The notes under the pieces are model-generated. The model made no database searches, had not been told where the DNA came from, and worked only from the letters and a program-made list of their open reading frames with translations. Positions 1 through 8,442 of a DNA stretch of 61,277 nt are shown here, in pieces (the first letter of the stretch is position 1; every line of letters starts with the position of its first letter). Location of the stretch: the NCBI GenBank assembly GCA_005881275.1, contig VBEF01000021.1, forward strand, positions 1 through 61,277, given 5' to 3'. A program made the position numbers and the translations under genes. This DNA comes from Chloroflexota bacterium. GTDB taxonomy: Bacteria; Chloroflexota; Dormibacteria; Dormibacterales; Dormibacteraceae.

Positions 1-715
1 TGCTCTCCTTGGCCGAGCCTGCTTGCTCGACCTCTGACTTGATCTTTGTCAACTCGTCATCGATCTCCTTTGAGATCGTGATGTGCAGGAGCTCGGCCTC
101 CACGAAGTCGCCGCCGCCGATCGGCGGAAACGAGCCGAGGTCGACTAGCGAGTCGATGGCCTTCGCCCGAGCCTGCAGCCGCTCGGCCTTTTCCTCGGCG
201 CGGCCGACCGCCATCCCCAGCTCGGCGAGCTCACCGGAAACGCCGGCCAGAGATTCCTTGAGCCGGACCTCTGCCTCGGCCGCGGTGTAGCGCGCCGAGA
301 CGACCTCGCGGTGAGTGCGGAACTGCTCGATGCGGACCTGCAGGGTCCGCTCCTGCGTGGCGAGACGCTGCTTGTCGGCCTCGACCTCGGCGATCTGCCT
401 GGTCAGCCCATCCATCTCATTGAGGGCCAGCCGCTTGCGCTCGAGGGCGACGCGTGCGAGATCGTCCCGCCCAGCGCCGACGGCCCGGCGGGCCTGGTCG
501 TCGAGCACCGGGATCCGCGACTCCAGCTTTTGCGCCTGCTGCTCGAGCTGCTGCTTCGCGGTGGCGACGTCCACCAGTCCGCGCCGCATGTTGATCAGCA
601 GCTCCTGCTGCTGGTTGTAGGCGTAGTCGAGGACCTGGCGCGGGTCCTCCGCCCGGTCTAGGGCGCCGCTCACCTCGGTGTTGAGCAGCAACTTGATCCG
701 CGTCCAGACACCCAT
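1..715 (-). CDS. pspA: PspA/IM30 (phage shock protein A) family protein, 3' end cut by window edge
   Basis: The reading frame stays open from an ATG at 715 to the window edge, giving 238 codons without a stop. An AGGAGG ribosome binding site lies five bases upstream of the ATG. The product begins MGVWTRIKLLLNTEVSGALD, then ALDRAEDPRQVLDYAYNQQQ. This is the usual N-terminal amphipathic helix and start of the PspA/IM30 fold. The rest is almost entirely charged, heptad-like helix, as expected for this membrane-remodelling, ESCRT-III-like coiled-coil family. It probably acts at the inner face of the cytoplasmic membrane during envelope stress. Family members are usually 220-250 residues, so little is missing. 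It is separated by 342 bp from the glucan operon, which lies upstream on the same strand. Confidence 0.9.
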   Translation of the reverse strand, partial: MGVWTRIKLLLNTEVSGALDRAEDPRQVLDYAYNQQQELLINMRRGLVDVATAKQQLEQQAQKLESRIPVLDDQARRAVGAGRDDLARVALERKRLALNEMDGLTRQIAEVEADKQRLATQERTLQVRIEQFRTHREVVSARYTAAEAEVRLKESLAGVSGELAELGMAVGRAEEKAERLQARAKAIDSLVDLGSFPPIGGGDFVEAELLHITISKEIDDELTKIKSEVEQAGSAKES

Positions 716-865
716 TGCAACCTCCTGGTCGAAAAATCCGGCGACGGGGCGGAGTTTCGACCAGGCGGTGTCTCAGAAGCAGTCTCGGAAAGCTCTCAAA
801 TTCAGTCTCACCGGCCTTGAGACTCCAAGCCTGGTCCATGGAATTCCTGGGGAACGTGCGCTTGG

Positions 866-1057
866 GAACGCACCGAATCCAGGTGGTCGACGGGAGCGTT
901 TGGATACAAGCGTCCCCTTTACAGCAATGTGGTCATCGTGCGCGGCTTGCCCGTCACCCAGGTCGATCTGATGCTCTCGGATCTTTCCCGCGGCCTTCCC
1001 CCAGTCGAGGCGCTGGTCGCGCTCGATGCCGCCAGGCGCGGCATGTACGGGAGGCGC
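866..1057 (+). pseudogene. Possible remnant of an AbiEi-antitoxin/DUF559-type protein
   Basis: The 342-bp gap 716-1057 between pspA and glgB holds no intact gene. On the plus strand one frame reads GYKRPLYSNVVIVRGLPVT, then SDLSRGLPPVEALVALDAA. That pattern (charged strand, G-x-PVT, a 'DL' helix, then an acidic helix with D-A-A-R-R-G) resembles the middle of DUF559/AbiEi C-terminal proteins. There is no start codon or upstream half, and the frame runs straight into the antisense of glgB. If real, this is a decayed fragment. The resemblance is from memory of the family only and could be chance. The remainder of the gap shows nothing recognisable. Confidence 0.25.
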
Positions 1058-2962
1058 TTACTCGGCTTTCTGTTCCGGCTTGAAAAACACCGCCCCAAGC
1101 GGCGGCAGCGTGAGCGTCACGCTGTGCAGGTGGCCGTGCATGCTCACAGGCACCGCCTCGACCCCGCCCAGGTTGCCCTGGCCGCTCCCGCCGTAATGCG
1201 GCGCGTCGCTGTTCAGCACCTCGCGCCATCTCCCCGGCAAAGGAATTCCGATCTGATAGTTGTACCGGGGCACCGGCGTGAAGTTGAAAGCGCCGACGAG
1301 CATGTCCTCGGGCGTGCTGCTGCGGCGGATCAGGCTGACGACGCTTTGCTCGGCGTCGGTCACGTCGATCCACGAGAAGCCCGCGGGGTCGAAGTCCAAC
1401 TCATATAGCGCCTTTTCCTCGCGCAGGATCCGGTTCAGGTCGCCGATCCAAAGGCGCAATCCGCCGTGCATCGGTTGGTCGAGCAGGTGCCAGTCGAGAC
1501 TCTGCTCGACGTCCCACTCGCGCCACTGGCCGAACTCGCTGCCCATGAACAGCAGCTTCTTGCCCGGCTGCGCGTACATCCAGCCGAACAGCAGGCGGAG
1601 GTTCGCGAACTTCTGCCACTCGTCCCCGGGCATCTTGCCCAGGAGTGAACCCTTGCCGTGCACGACCTCGTCGTGCGACAGAGGCAGCATGAAGTTCTCG
1701 CCGAACGCGTACAACATGCGGAACGTCAGGTTGGAGTGGTGGAACTTGCGGTGCACCGGCTCCCGCTCGAAGTAATAGAGCGTGTCGTGCATCCAGCCCA
1801 TGTCCCACTTCATGCCAAAGCCGAGGCCCCCGACGTAGGTCGGGCGCGAGACGAGGGGCCACGCGGTCGATTCCTCGGCGATCGTTTGAGTGTCTGGCTG
1901 CTCTTTGAAAACCTCGATGTTGAATCGCCTCAAGAAATCGACCGCCTCCAGGTTCTCCCTGCCGCCGAACTTGTTCGGGATCCACTCGCCCTGCTTGCGC
2001 GAGTAATCGAGATAGAGCATCGAGGCGACCGCGTCCACCCGGAGCCCGTCGGCGTGATAGCGGTCGAGCCAGCAGAGCGCGCTGCTCAACAGAAAGCCGC
2101 GGACCTCGTTGCGTCCATAGTTGAAGATCGAGCTGCCCCAGTCCGGATGCACTCCGAGTCGCGGGTCGGCGTGCTCGAAGAGGTGCGTCCCATCGAAGTT
2201 CTGCAGCCCGAACTCGTCCGCCGGAAAGTGCGACGGCACCCAGTCCAGCACGACGCCGATACCGTTTTGGTGCAGGTAGTCGACCAGAAACATGAAGTCC
2301 TGCGGCGAGCCGTAGCGGCTGGTTGGTGCGAAGTACCCGGTGACCTGGTAGCCCCACGACTCGTAGAGCGGGTGCTCCATCACGGGCATGAACTCGACGT
2401 GCGTGAATCCCATCCGGCTTACGTAGTCCGCGAGCCGCGGGGCCAGCTCACGGTATGTCAGCCAGCGGTTGCCCTCCTCGGGCACTCGCATCCACGATCC
2501 GAGGTGCATCTCGTAAACCGACCACGGAGCTTTTCCGTTGTTCGGGTTGCGGCGGTTCTCCATCCAGTGGTCATCGCCCCATTCGTAAGCCAGGTCCCAA
2601 ACGATCGAGGCCTGGCGCGGCGGCGCCTCAGAGTAGGTGGCGAACGGGTCGGCCTTGTCCATGCCGTTGCGTGTCACCCGCGAATGCACGTAGTACTTGT
2701 AGAGGGCGCCGTGCCCGACGGTCGGAATGAAGCCTTCCCAGATGCCCGACTGCTCGCGCGGATAAAGACCGTTCGCGTTCTTGTCCCACCCATTGAATTC
2801 GCCGATCACGCTCACCGCGTCGGCGTTGGGCGCCCAGGCGGCGAAGTAGGTGCCCTCGGGATCATGCGAAAGGTGCGCCCCGAGCTTGTCGAACAGGTGG
2901 CCGTGAGTCCCTTCGTTGAAGAGATGCAGGTCGAACGGGCTCAGCAGGGAGCGAGCTATCAC
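1058..2962 (-). CDS. glgB: 1,4-alpha-glucan branching enzyme GlgB
   Basis: Transfers short alpha-1,4 chains to alpha-1,6 positions, branching glycogen-like glucan in the cytoplasm. The 634-residue protein has a CBM48 module (about residues 30-120) and a GH13 barrel. The catalytic triad is visible: Asp310 in DGLRVDAV, Glu363 in IAEEST and Asp431 in LSHDEV. All three align with E. coli GlgB Asp405, Glu458 and Asp526 at a constant offset of 95, so the extra N1 domain of the E. coli enzyme is absent. The start is GTG and overlaps the TGA of the upstream treS gene (GTGA), which implies translational coupling. It is the last gene of the glgE-treS/maltokinase-glgB operon and would branch the linear chains made by GlgE. 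Confidence 0.96.
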   Translation of the reverse strand: MIARSLLSPFDLHLFNEGTHGHLFDKLGAHLSHDPEGTYFAAWAPNADAVSVIGEFNGWDKNANGLYPREQSGIWEGFIPTVGHGALYKYYVHSRVTRNGMDKADPFATYSEAPPRQASIVWDLAYEWGDDHWMENRRNPNNGKAPWSVYEMHLGSWMRVPEEGNRWLTYRELAPRLADYVSRMGFTHVEFMPVMEHPLYESWGYQVTGYFAPTSRYGSPQDFMFLVDYLHQNGIGVVLDWVPSHFPADEFGLQNFDGTHLFEHADPRLGVHPDWGSSIFNYGRNEVRGFLLSSALCWLDRYHADGLRVDAVASMLYLDYSRKQGEWIPNKFGGRENLEAVDFLRRFNIEVFKEQPDTQTIAEESTAWPLVSRPTYVGGLGFGMKWDMGWMHDTLYYFEREPVHRKFHHSNLTFRMLYAFGENFMLPLSHDEVVHGKGSLLGKMPGDEWQKFANLRLLFGWMYAQPGKKLLFMGSEFGQWREWDVEQSLDWHLLDQPMHGGLRLWIGDLNRILREEKALYELDFDPAGFSWIDVTDAEQSVVSLIRRSSTPEDMLVGAFNFTPVPRYNYQIGIPLPGRWREVLNSDAPHYGGSGQGNLGGVEAVPVSMHGHLHSVTLTLPPLGAVFFKPEQKAE

Positions 2963-5900
2963 GCCGGCACGACCAGGTCCAGGATGCCTCGGAGCGGGAT
3001 GCGAACCCAGTCAGGTCGCAGGTTCATCTCGTACCGCAGCTCGTAAAGCGCCTTCTCGAGCAGCATGGTGGTGAGCTGAAGCTCCAGGTCCTCCTGGCTC
3101 TGGGGCACCCACGAAGCGCTACCCGCGGTCGAGAGATAACTCTTCAAAAATACAGCGGACACCGAATCCGCCCAGAAACGCGACCAGGCATGCAGCTCGG
3201 CCAAACGCTCCGCGGGTGCATGCTCCGAACGTAAGGCCGCCTGGGAGGCATAGGAGAACGAGCGAAGCATGCCCGCGACATCGCGCATCGCGAGTCGCTT
3301 CAGCCGCCGTTCGTAGAGGGAGCGAGTCGGCTCGCCCTCGAAGTCGATGATCACGAAATCGTGGCCGGTGTACAGGACCTGGCCGAGGTGATAGTCGCCA
3401 TGGACCCGAATCCGCGTCGTGTTGAGGCGGCGCGCCAGAAACGACTTCAGGATGTGCGTGATTCGCGATTCCAGCTCGAGCACCTTGCGGCCCTCGTCAC
3501 GCGCGTCGGCCGGCAGCTTGTTCAGCTGCGTGCGCAGGAGGTCCGTGGCACGCATGGAAAGCCCGCTCAGCGACTGGTAGATGGAGCGCTGGTCGAGTGC
3601 CGTGATCCTTTCCGGTGCGAACGCCGGATCGTCGGGGTCAGAAGCGAGGGCGGCGTGGAGCTCGGCCGTGCGCCGGCCCAGGAGCCTGGCCGAATCGAGG
3701 TAGCCCCCGATCACCTTGCTCGCGATTTCGGACGGTTCGAGCTTGCTCGCTTCGAGCAGGCTGCGTGGCATCGCTGGTGGCTGCGCTCCGACCAGCTCTG
3801 GGGCGGTGAAGAAATGGGCGAGGGTGTTGAGCGTGTACTGCCAAGCGTCGCCCTGGTTCGGCACGTAGGCCTGGAGGATCGCGATGCTGATCGGCTCGCC
3901 TTTCGCCCGACGGTACTCCAGGCTGCCGGCCAGCGGCGCAATGTGGCTGAAGGTCGTCTTTTCGGTCAGGAACCGCCCCACCTCGAGCTCGGGGTTCACA
4001 CCCTCCTCCAGGCGCCGGAACACCTTGAGCATGAGCCGCTCGCCGAAGATCACTGAGTTGTTGCTCTGCTCCGCGACAGACAGCTGGGCTTCCAGACGGA
4101 TCGTCTCCGGGCCGCGCAGGCGGGCGAACGCGCGGGTTGTGGAGCCGACCAGCGTCCCCATGCCGCCTGCCGCGCGACGTCGCCGGGCGATCGCGCCCAG
4201 GATCGCCTCGGCGAAGTTGGGCGGTCCAAGGGCGTCGTAGAGCAAGCCGCGGACGTCTTCGCCCTGGTTGCGGATCCAGGCGACGGCGGACTGTGGCCAC
4301 CGCTCGAGGATGTGAGGCGCCTCGGCCGCGTTCGCGTAGGCGACCGGCAGCATGTAGGTGTCCGGGTCGCCTTCCGCGTAGCCGATCACCACCGAGGTCA
4401 GGTAAGAGTTGCCCTCCGCCCCCGGGACGCTGACGACATCTGTGATCGTCGCCGTCTTGATCCGGCGCGCTTTGCCTCCAAACCAGCGCCGCTGCGGGAT
4501 GTAGCCGAGCAGCACCGCCTCCAGCGCTTCCTTCGAACCGCCGACGAGCGCAGCCTCCCAACCGCCTGCCACCCGAACCTCAGGCAGCACCCTGGCCGGC
4601 TGCGCGCCATCGCTCTGGATGCTCGGCGCGGCGCGCGGCTGCATCGCGAACCAGTAGAAGGCGTGAGGGCCCATGGTCAGGAAGTACGGGTTGTCACCGA
4701 CGACCGGCATCTCGTTGCTGCTGAAGAGCTCGACAGGCACGAGGCCCTTCCACTTGCTGAGGTCGAGCTCAACCGCCTGCAGGAACCGAGAGAGGTTGGC
4801 GATGCACAGGATTTTCTCGGATTCGTACTCGCGGACGTAAGCCAGCACTTTCCGGTTCTCCGGACGCAGCAGTTCGAGCGTGCCTCGGCCGAACGCGCGG
4901 TGCCGCTTGCGCAGCGCGATGAGCCGCTTGGTCCACGAATAGATGGAGTGCGGGTTGCCCTGCTGTGCCTCGACGTTGACCGTTTCGTAGTGGTACTCCG
5001 GATCTGTGATCACGGGCAGGTAGAGGCGTTGGCGGTTCGCACGTGAGAATCCGGCATTGCGGTCGGCGCTCCACTGCATCGGGGTCCGCACGCCGTTGCG
5101 ATCGCCCAGGAAGATGTTGTCCCCCATGCCTATCTCATCGCCGTAGTACAGGACTGGCGTGCCGGGGAGAGAGAAGAGCAGGCCGTTCATCAGCTCGATG
5201 CGGCGCCGGTCGTTGCCCAGCAGCGGTGCAAGGCGGCGGCGGATGCCGAGGTTCAGCCGGGCGAGGCGGTCCTGGGTGTATGCCCGGTACATGTAGTCGC
5301 GCTCCTCATCCGTGACCATCTCGAGCGTGAGCTCATCGTGGTTGCGCAGGAAGAGCGCCCACTGCGCGGTGTCCGGGATGCTCGGCGTCTGGGCCAGGAT
5401 GTCGACGATCGGAAATCGGTCTTCCATGCGGATCGACATGAACAGGCGTGGCATCAGCGGGAAGTGGAACGACATCTGGCATTCGTCGCTCTGGCCGAAG
5501 TACGAGACCGCGTCTTCCGGCCACTGGTTCGCCTCGGCGAGCAACATGCGGTTGCGGTACCCGGAGTCGACGTGCCCCCGCAGCTCGCGGAGGAACACAT
5601 GAGTCTCCGGCAGGTTCTCGCCGTTGGTGCCCTCGCGCTCGTAGAGGTAGGGAACCGCATCTAGCCTCACACCGTCGATCCCCAGGTCCATCCAGAAATC
5701 GAGCGCCTTGAAGATCGCCTCTTTCACCTTCGGGTTGTCGAAGTTGAGGTCCGGTTGATGCGAGTAGAAGCGGTGCCAGTAATAGGCGTTGGCGACGTGG
5801 TCCCACGTCCAGTTGGACGTCTCGAAGTCTTTGAAAATAATTCGCGCGTCCTGGTAGCGCTGGTTGGTTTCGCTCCATACGTAAAACTCACGAGCCGCGG

Positions 5901-6315
5901 TGCCAGGCCGAGCGCGCCGCGCGCGCTGGAACCATGGATGTTGATCCGACGTGTGATTGCAGACGAGCTCGTTGATGACCCGGATGCCCCGGCTGTGCGC
6001 ATCCTTCACCAGCTGGCTGATGTCTCCGAGCGTGCCGTACATCGGGTTGACGTTGGTGTAGTCGGCGATGTCGTAACCGTCATCGCGCAACGGCGACGGA
6101 TAGAACGGAAGCAGCCACAGCGCGTTGACGCCGAGGTCCTGCAGGTAGGGCAGCTTCTCGATCAAGCCGCGGAAATCGCCGCTGCCATCCGCATCGCTAT
6201 CCATGAAGGACCGCACGTGCATCTCATAGATGAGCGCGTCCTTGTACCAGAGAGGATCATCCTCGAGGTGAAACGGCTCGACCTTGCGGCGGCGACTCGT
6301 CGTGGTTGCGATCAC
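2959..6315 (-). CDS. treS: Trehalose synthase - maltokinase fusion (TreS-Pep2)
   Basis: Single polypeptide of 1118 residues joining two GlgE-pathway activities. Residues 1 to about 550 are GH13 trehalose synthase, which interconverts trehalose and maltose. Nucleophile Asp219 is in GVRLDAVPYL, the acid/base is Glu261 in LLAEANQWPED, and Asp327 is in NHDELT. From about residue 590 the protein is a maltokinase, which makes maltose-1-phosphate from maltose and ATP. Its aminoglycoside-kinase-like site is visible as HGDYHLGQ (Asp974) and IIDFEGEP (Asp991). The GTG at 6315 was chosen because it overlaps the glgE stop (GTGA); the longer open frame to 6423 lies inside glgE. In mycobacteria the two activities are separate proteins that form a complex; fusions are known elsewhere. 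Confidence 0.95.
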   Translation of the reverse strand: MIATTTSRRRKVEPFHLEDDPLWYKDALIYEMHVRSFMDSDADGSGDFRGLIEKLPYLQDLGVNALWLLPFYPSPLRDDGYDIADYTNVNPMYGTLGDISQLVKDAHSRGIRVINELVCNHTSDQHPWFQRARRARPGTAAREFYVWSETNQRYQDARIIFKDFETSNWTWDHVANAYYWHRFYSHQPDLNFDNPKVKEAIFKALDFWMDLGIDGVRLDAVPYLYEREGTNGENLPETHVFLRELRGHVDSGYRNRMLLAEANQWPEDAVSYFGQSDECQMSFHFPLMPRLFMSIRMEDRFPIVDILAQTPSIPDTAQWALFLRNHDELTLEMVTDEERDYMYRAYTQDRLARLNLGIRRRLAPLLGNDRRRIELMNGLLFSLPGTPVLYYGDEIGMGDNIFLGDRNGVRTPMQWSADRNAGFSRANRQRLYLPVITDPEYHYETVNVEAQQGNPHSIYSWTKRLIALRKRHRAFGRGTLELLRPENRKVLAYVREYESEKILCIANLSRFLQAVELDLSKWKGLVPVELFSSNEMPVVGDNPYFLTMGPHAFYWFAMQPRAAPSIQSDGAQPARVLPEVRVAGGWEAALVGGSKEALEAVLLGYIPQRRWFGGKARRIKTATITDVVSVPGAEGNSYLTSVVIGYAEGDPDTYMLPVAYANAAEAPHILERWPQSAVAWIRNQGEDVRGLLYDALGPPNFAEAILGAIARRRRAAGGMGTLVGSTTRAFARLRGPETIRLEAQLSVAEQSNNSVIFGERLMLKVFRRLEEGVNPELEVGRFLTEKTTFSHIAPLAGSLEYRRAKGEPISIAILQAYVPNQGDAWQYTLNTLAHFFTAPELVGAQPPAMPRSLLEASKLEPSEIASKVIGGYLDSARLLGRRTAELHAALASDPDDPAFAPERITALDQRSIYQSLSGLSMRATDLLRTQLNKLPADARDEGRKVLELESRITHILKSFLARRLNTTRIRVHGDYHLGQVLYTGHDFVIIDFEGEPTRSLYERRLKRLAMRDVAGMLRSFSYASQAALRSEHAPAERLAELHAWSRFWADSVSAVFLKSYLSTAGSASWVPQSQEDLELQLTTMLLEKALYELRYEMNLRPDWVRIPLRGILDLVVPA

Positions 6316-8414
6316 AGGAAGTACTCGAAGTCGCGCTCGCTGCGGACGCGCCGGCGGAAGCGGAAGATCTGACCAGGCAGCGCGTGGGGGTTGATCTCGA
6401 CGAAGTTGCGCGGTCCGTTCCACAGGTAGCGCGCGCCGGTGATCAGCTCGTGCGCCTGGTACGGGCGGTCGGGCTCGAGGCCGAGCTCGTCGAGCGGCAG
6501 GTTGACCATGCCGCGCTGGACGTGATGCGGGTCGACGTTGACCACCGTCAGGACCACGTTGGCATTGTCGGGCGTGCTCTTCGAGTACGCCAGCAGCTGT
6601 TCGTTTTCGGTCGGATGAAAGCGGAGGCCGCGGTCGGTCTGCAGCGCGGGATTTTCGTGGCGGATCCGATTGACAATCGTAACGAGCTCGCTGAGGCTGT
6701 TCGGGTCATCGCGCTCCCACGCTCGCAGCTGGTATTTCTCGGAGTCGAGGTACTCCTCCGAGCCCTGCTCGCGGGGCCTGCTCTCCAGCAGCTCGAATGC
6801 GGGGCCGTAGATGCCGTAGGTCGCGCCTAGGGTCGCGGCCAGGATCAGGCGGGCCTGGAACGCGGGCCGACCGCCGGTCTGCAGGTACTCGGTCAGGATG
6901 TCGGGCGTGTTGGCCCAAAGGCTGGGCCGGAAGAACTCGCGGATGGGCGGCTGCGCCAGCTCGGTGAAGTACTGGTAGAGCTCGTACGCGGTGTTGCGCC
7001 AGGCGAAGTAGGTATACGACTGGCTGAAGCCGGCCTTCGCGAGCCGGTACATGACCTTTGGCCGCGTGAACGCCTCCGCGAGAAGGATTGAGTCGGGATG
7101 CCGGCGCTTGAGCTCGCCGATGAGCCACTCCCAGAACGAGAACGGCTTCGTGTGCGGATTGTCCACGCGGAAGACACGGACGCCTTGCTCCGCCCAGAAC
7201 AGCACGATGGACAGGAGCTCTTGCCACAGCTCCCTCCAGTGCTCGTTCTCGAAGTCGAACGGGTAGATGTCTTCGTACTTCTTCGGCGGGTTCTCCGCGT
7301 ACTGGATCGAGCCGTCGGGCCGGTGCTTGAACCATTCGGGGTGCTCGCGCGTGTACGGATGGTCCGGCGAGCATTGGAATGCGATGTCGAGCGCGACGTC
7401 CACGCCTTGGTCGGCGGCTGTCTGCACAAGATGACGAAAGTCATCCAGCGTGCCCAGCTCCGGGTGCACGGCCTTATGACCTCCCTCCGCCGAGCCGATC
7501 GCCCACGGGCTGCCGGGCTCGCCCGCGGCGGCCGGCTTGTTGTTGGCTCCCTTGCGGTGGGTTTTGCCGATCGGGTGGATGGGAGGGAGGTAGAGAACAT
7601 CGAAGCCCATCCCCGCGATACCGGGCAGCAGCTGCTCGACCTCCGTGAAAGTCCCGTGTTTGCCGGGCGAGCCGGCCGAGCGCGGGAACAGCTCGTACCA
7701 GGTGCTGAAGCGGGCCTTGACAGGCTCCACCACGACCTCGACCTCGCGAGCGTAGGTCGTCGAGAAGTCCCGGTCGGCCGAGTAACGACGCATCAGTTGG
7801 GTAAGCTCGCCGTCGAGCGTGGCGGCGGCGCCGGCTCGCAGCGACTTCGACAGCGCCAGCAGCTGGGCCGCATCAGCCGCTTTGCCGTCGGCGCGGGCCG
7901 CCGCCTGGTCGACCATTCGCGCCCCGACCTCCAGTTCGACCTTGACGTCTTGCCCGGCCTGCACTCGCTTCGCGAGCTGGCGGCTCCAGGTCTCGAAGTG
8001 GTCGACCCAGCCTTCGACCGTGAAGACGTAGCGCCCGAGCTCGGTGACCGGGAAATCGCCCCGCCAGCGGTCATTGACCAGTGGCGTCAAGGGCGTCTCA
8101 ATCCAGTCCGGCCCCTCCGCCGCCTTCGAAGCACCCCCCGGCCGCGCCGGGGGGACCCCAGCAGGTATGGGGAGGAATTTGTGCTTTAGGATCGCCGCGA
8201 GGGCGTCGTGGCCGTCGGCGAAGACGTCGGCCTCGACTGTGACTGTCTCGCCGATCGCTCGTTTGGCCGGGAACCGGCCCCCGTCGACCTCCGGCGAGAC
8301 GGCCTCGATGACGACGCGCCGGCGCCCGTCGACGCCCGTCAGGGCCTTCACGGCAGCCTGGGGCCGGGCGGCCGCAGGCCGCTCGACACGCCTCCTCACC
8401 GGTGCCCGGGCCAC
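6312..8414 (-). CDS. glgE: Alpha-1,4-glucan:maltose-1-phosphate maltosyltransferase GlgE
   Basis: Uses maltose-1-phosphate to extend linear alpha-1,4-glucan. The 700-residue protein matches the family's usual length. It has an N-terminal beta-sandwich/helical region, the motif YLPPIHPIGKTHRKG (about 275-289), nucleophile Asp418 in VFRVDNPHTK, and acid Glu447 in LLAEAFTRPK. It is first in the operon with treS/maltokinase and glgB, so one transcript encodes the route from trehalose to branched glucan. The start is a GTG at 8414, only 28 bp from the divergent aldehyde dehydrogenase start, so the promoters must overlap. Residues about 80-103 form a Gly/Pro/Ala-rich insertion coded by a GC palindrome (8134-8154), which looks like an inserted repeat rather than conserved GlgE sequence. 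Confidence 0.95.
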   Translation of the reverse strand: MARAPVRRRVERPAAARPQAAVKALTGVDGRRRVVIEAVSPEVDGGRFPAKRAIGETVTVEADVFADGHDALAAILKHKFLPIPAGVPPARPGGASKAAEGPDWIETPLTPLVNDRWRGDFPVTELGRYVFTVEGWVDHFETWSRQLAKRVQAGQDVKVELEVGARMVDQAAARADGKAADAAQLLALSKSLRAGAAATLDGELTQLMRRYSADRDFSTTYAREVEVVVEPVKARFSTWYELFPRSAGSPGKHGTFTEVEQLLPGIAGMGFDVLYLPPIHPIGKTHRKGANNKPAAAGEPGSPWAIGSAEGGHKAVHPELGTLDDFRHLVQTAADQGVDVALDIAFQCSPDHPYTREHPEWFKHRPDGSIQYAENPPKKYEDIYPFDFENEHWRELWQELLSIVLFWAEQGVRVFRVDNPHTKPFSFWEWLIGELKRRHPDSILLAEAFTRPKVMYRLAKAGFSQSYTYFAWRNTAYELYQYFTELAQPPIREFFRPSLWANTPDILTEYLQTGGRPAFQARLILAATLGATYGIYGPAFELLESRPREQGSEEYLDSEKYQLRAWERDDPNSLSELVTIVNRIRHENPALQTDRGLRFHPTENEQLLAYSKSTPDNANVVLTVVNVDPHHVQRGMVNLPLDELGLEPDRPYQAHELITGARYLWNGPRNFVEINPHALPGQIFRFRRRVRSERDFEYFL

Positions 8415-8442
8415 AAATCAAATCGTGGCATGATTCGAGCGG

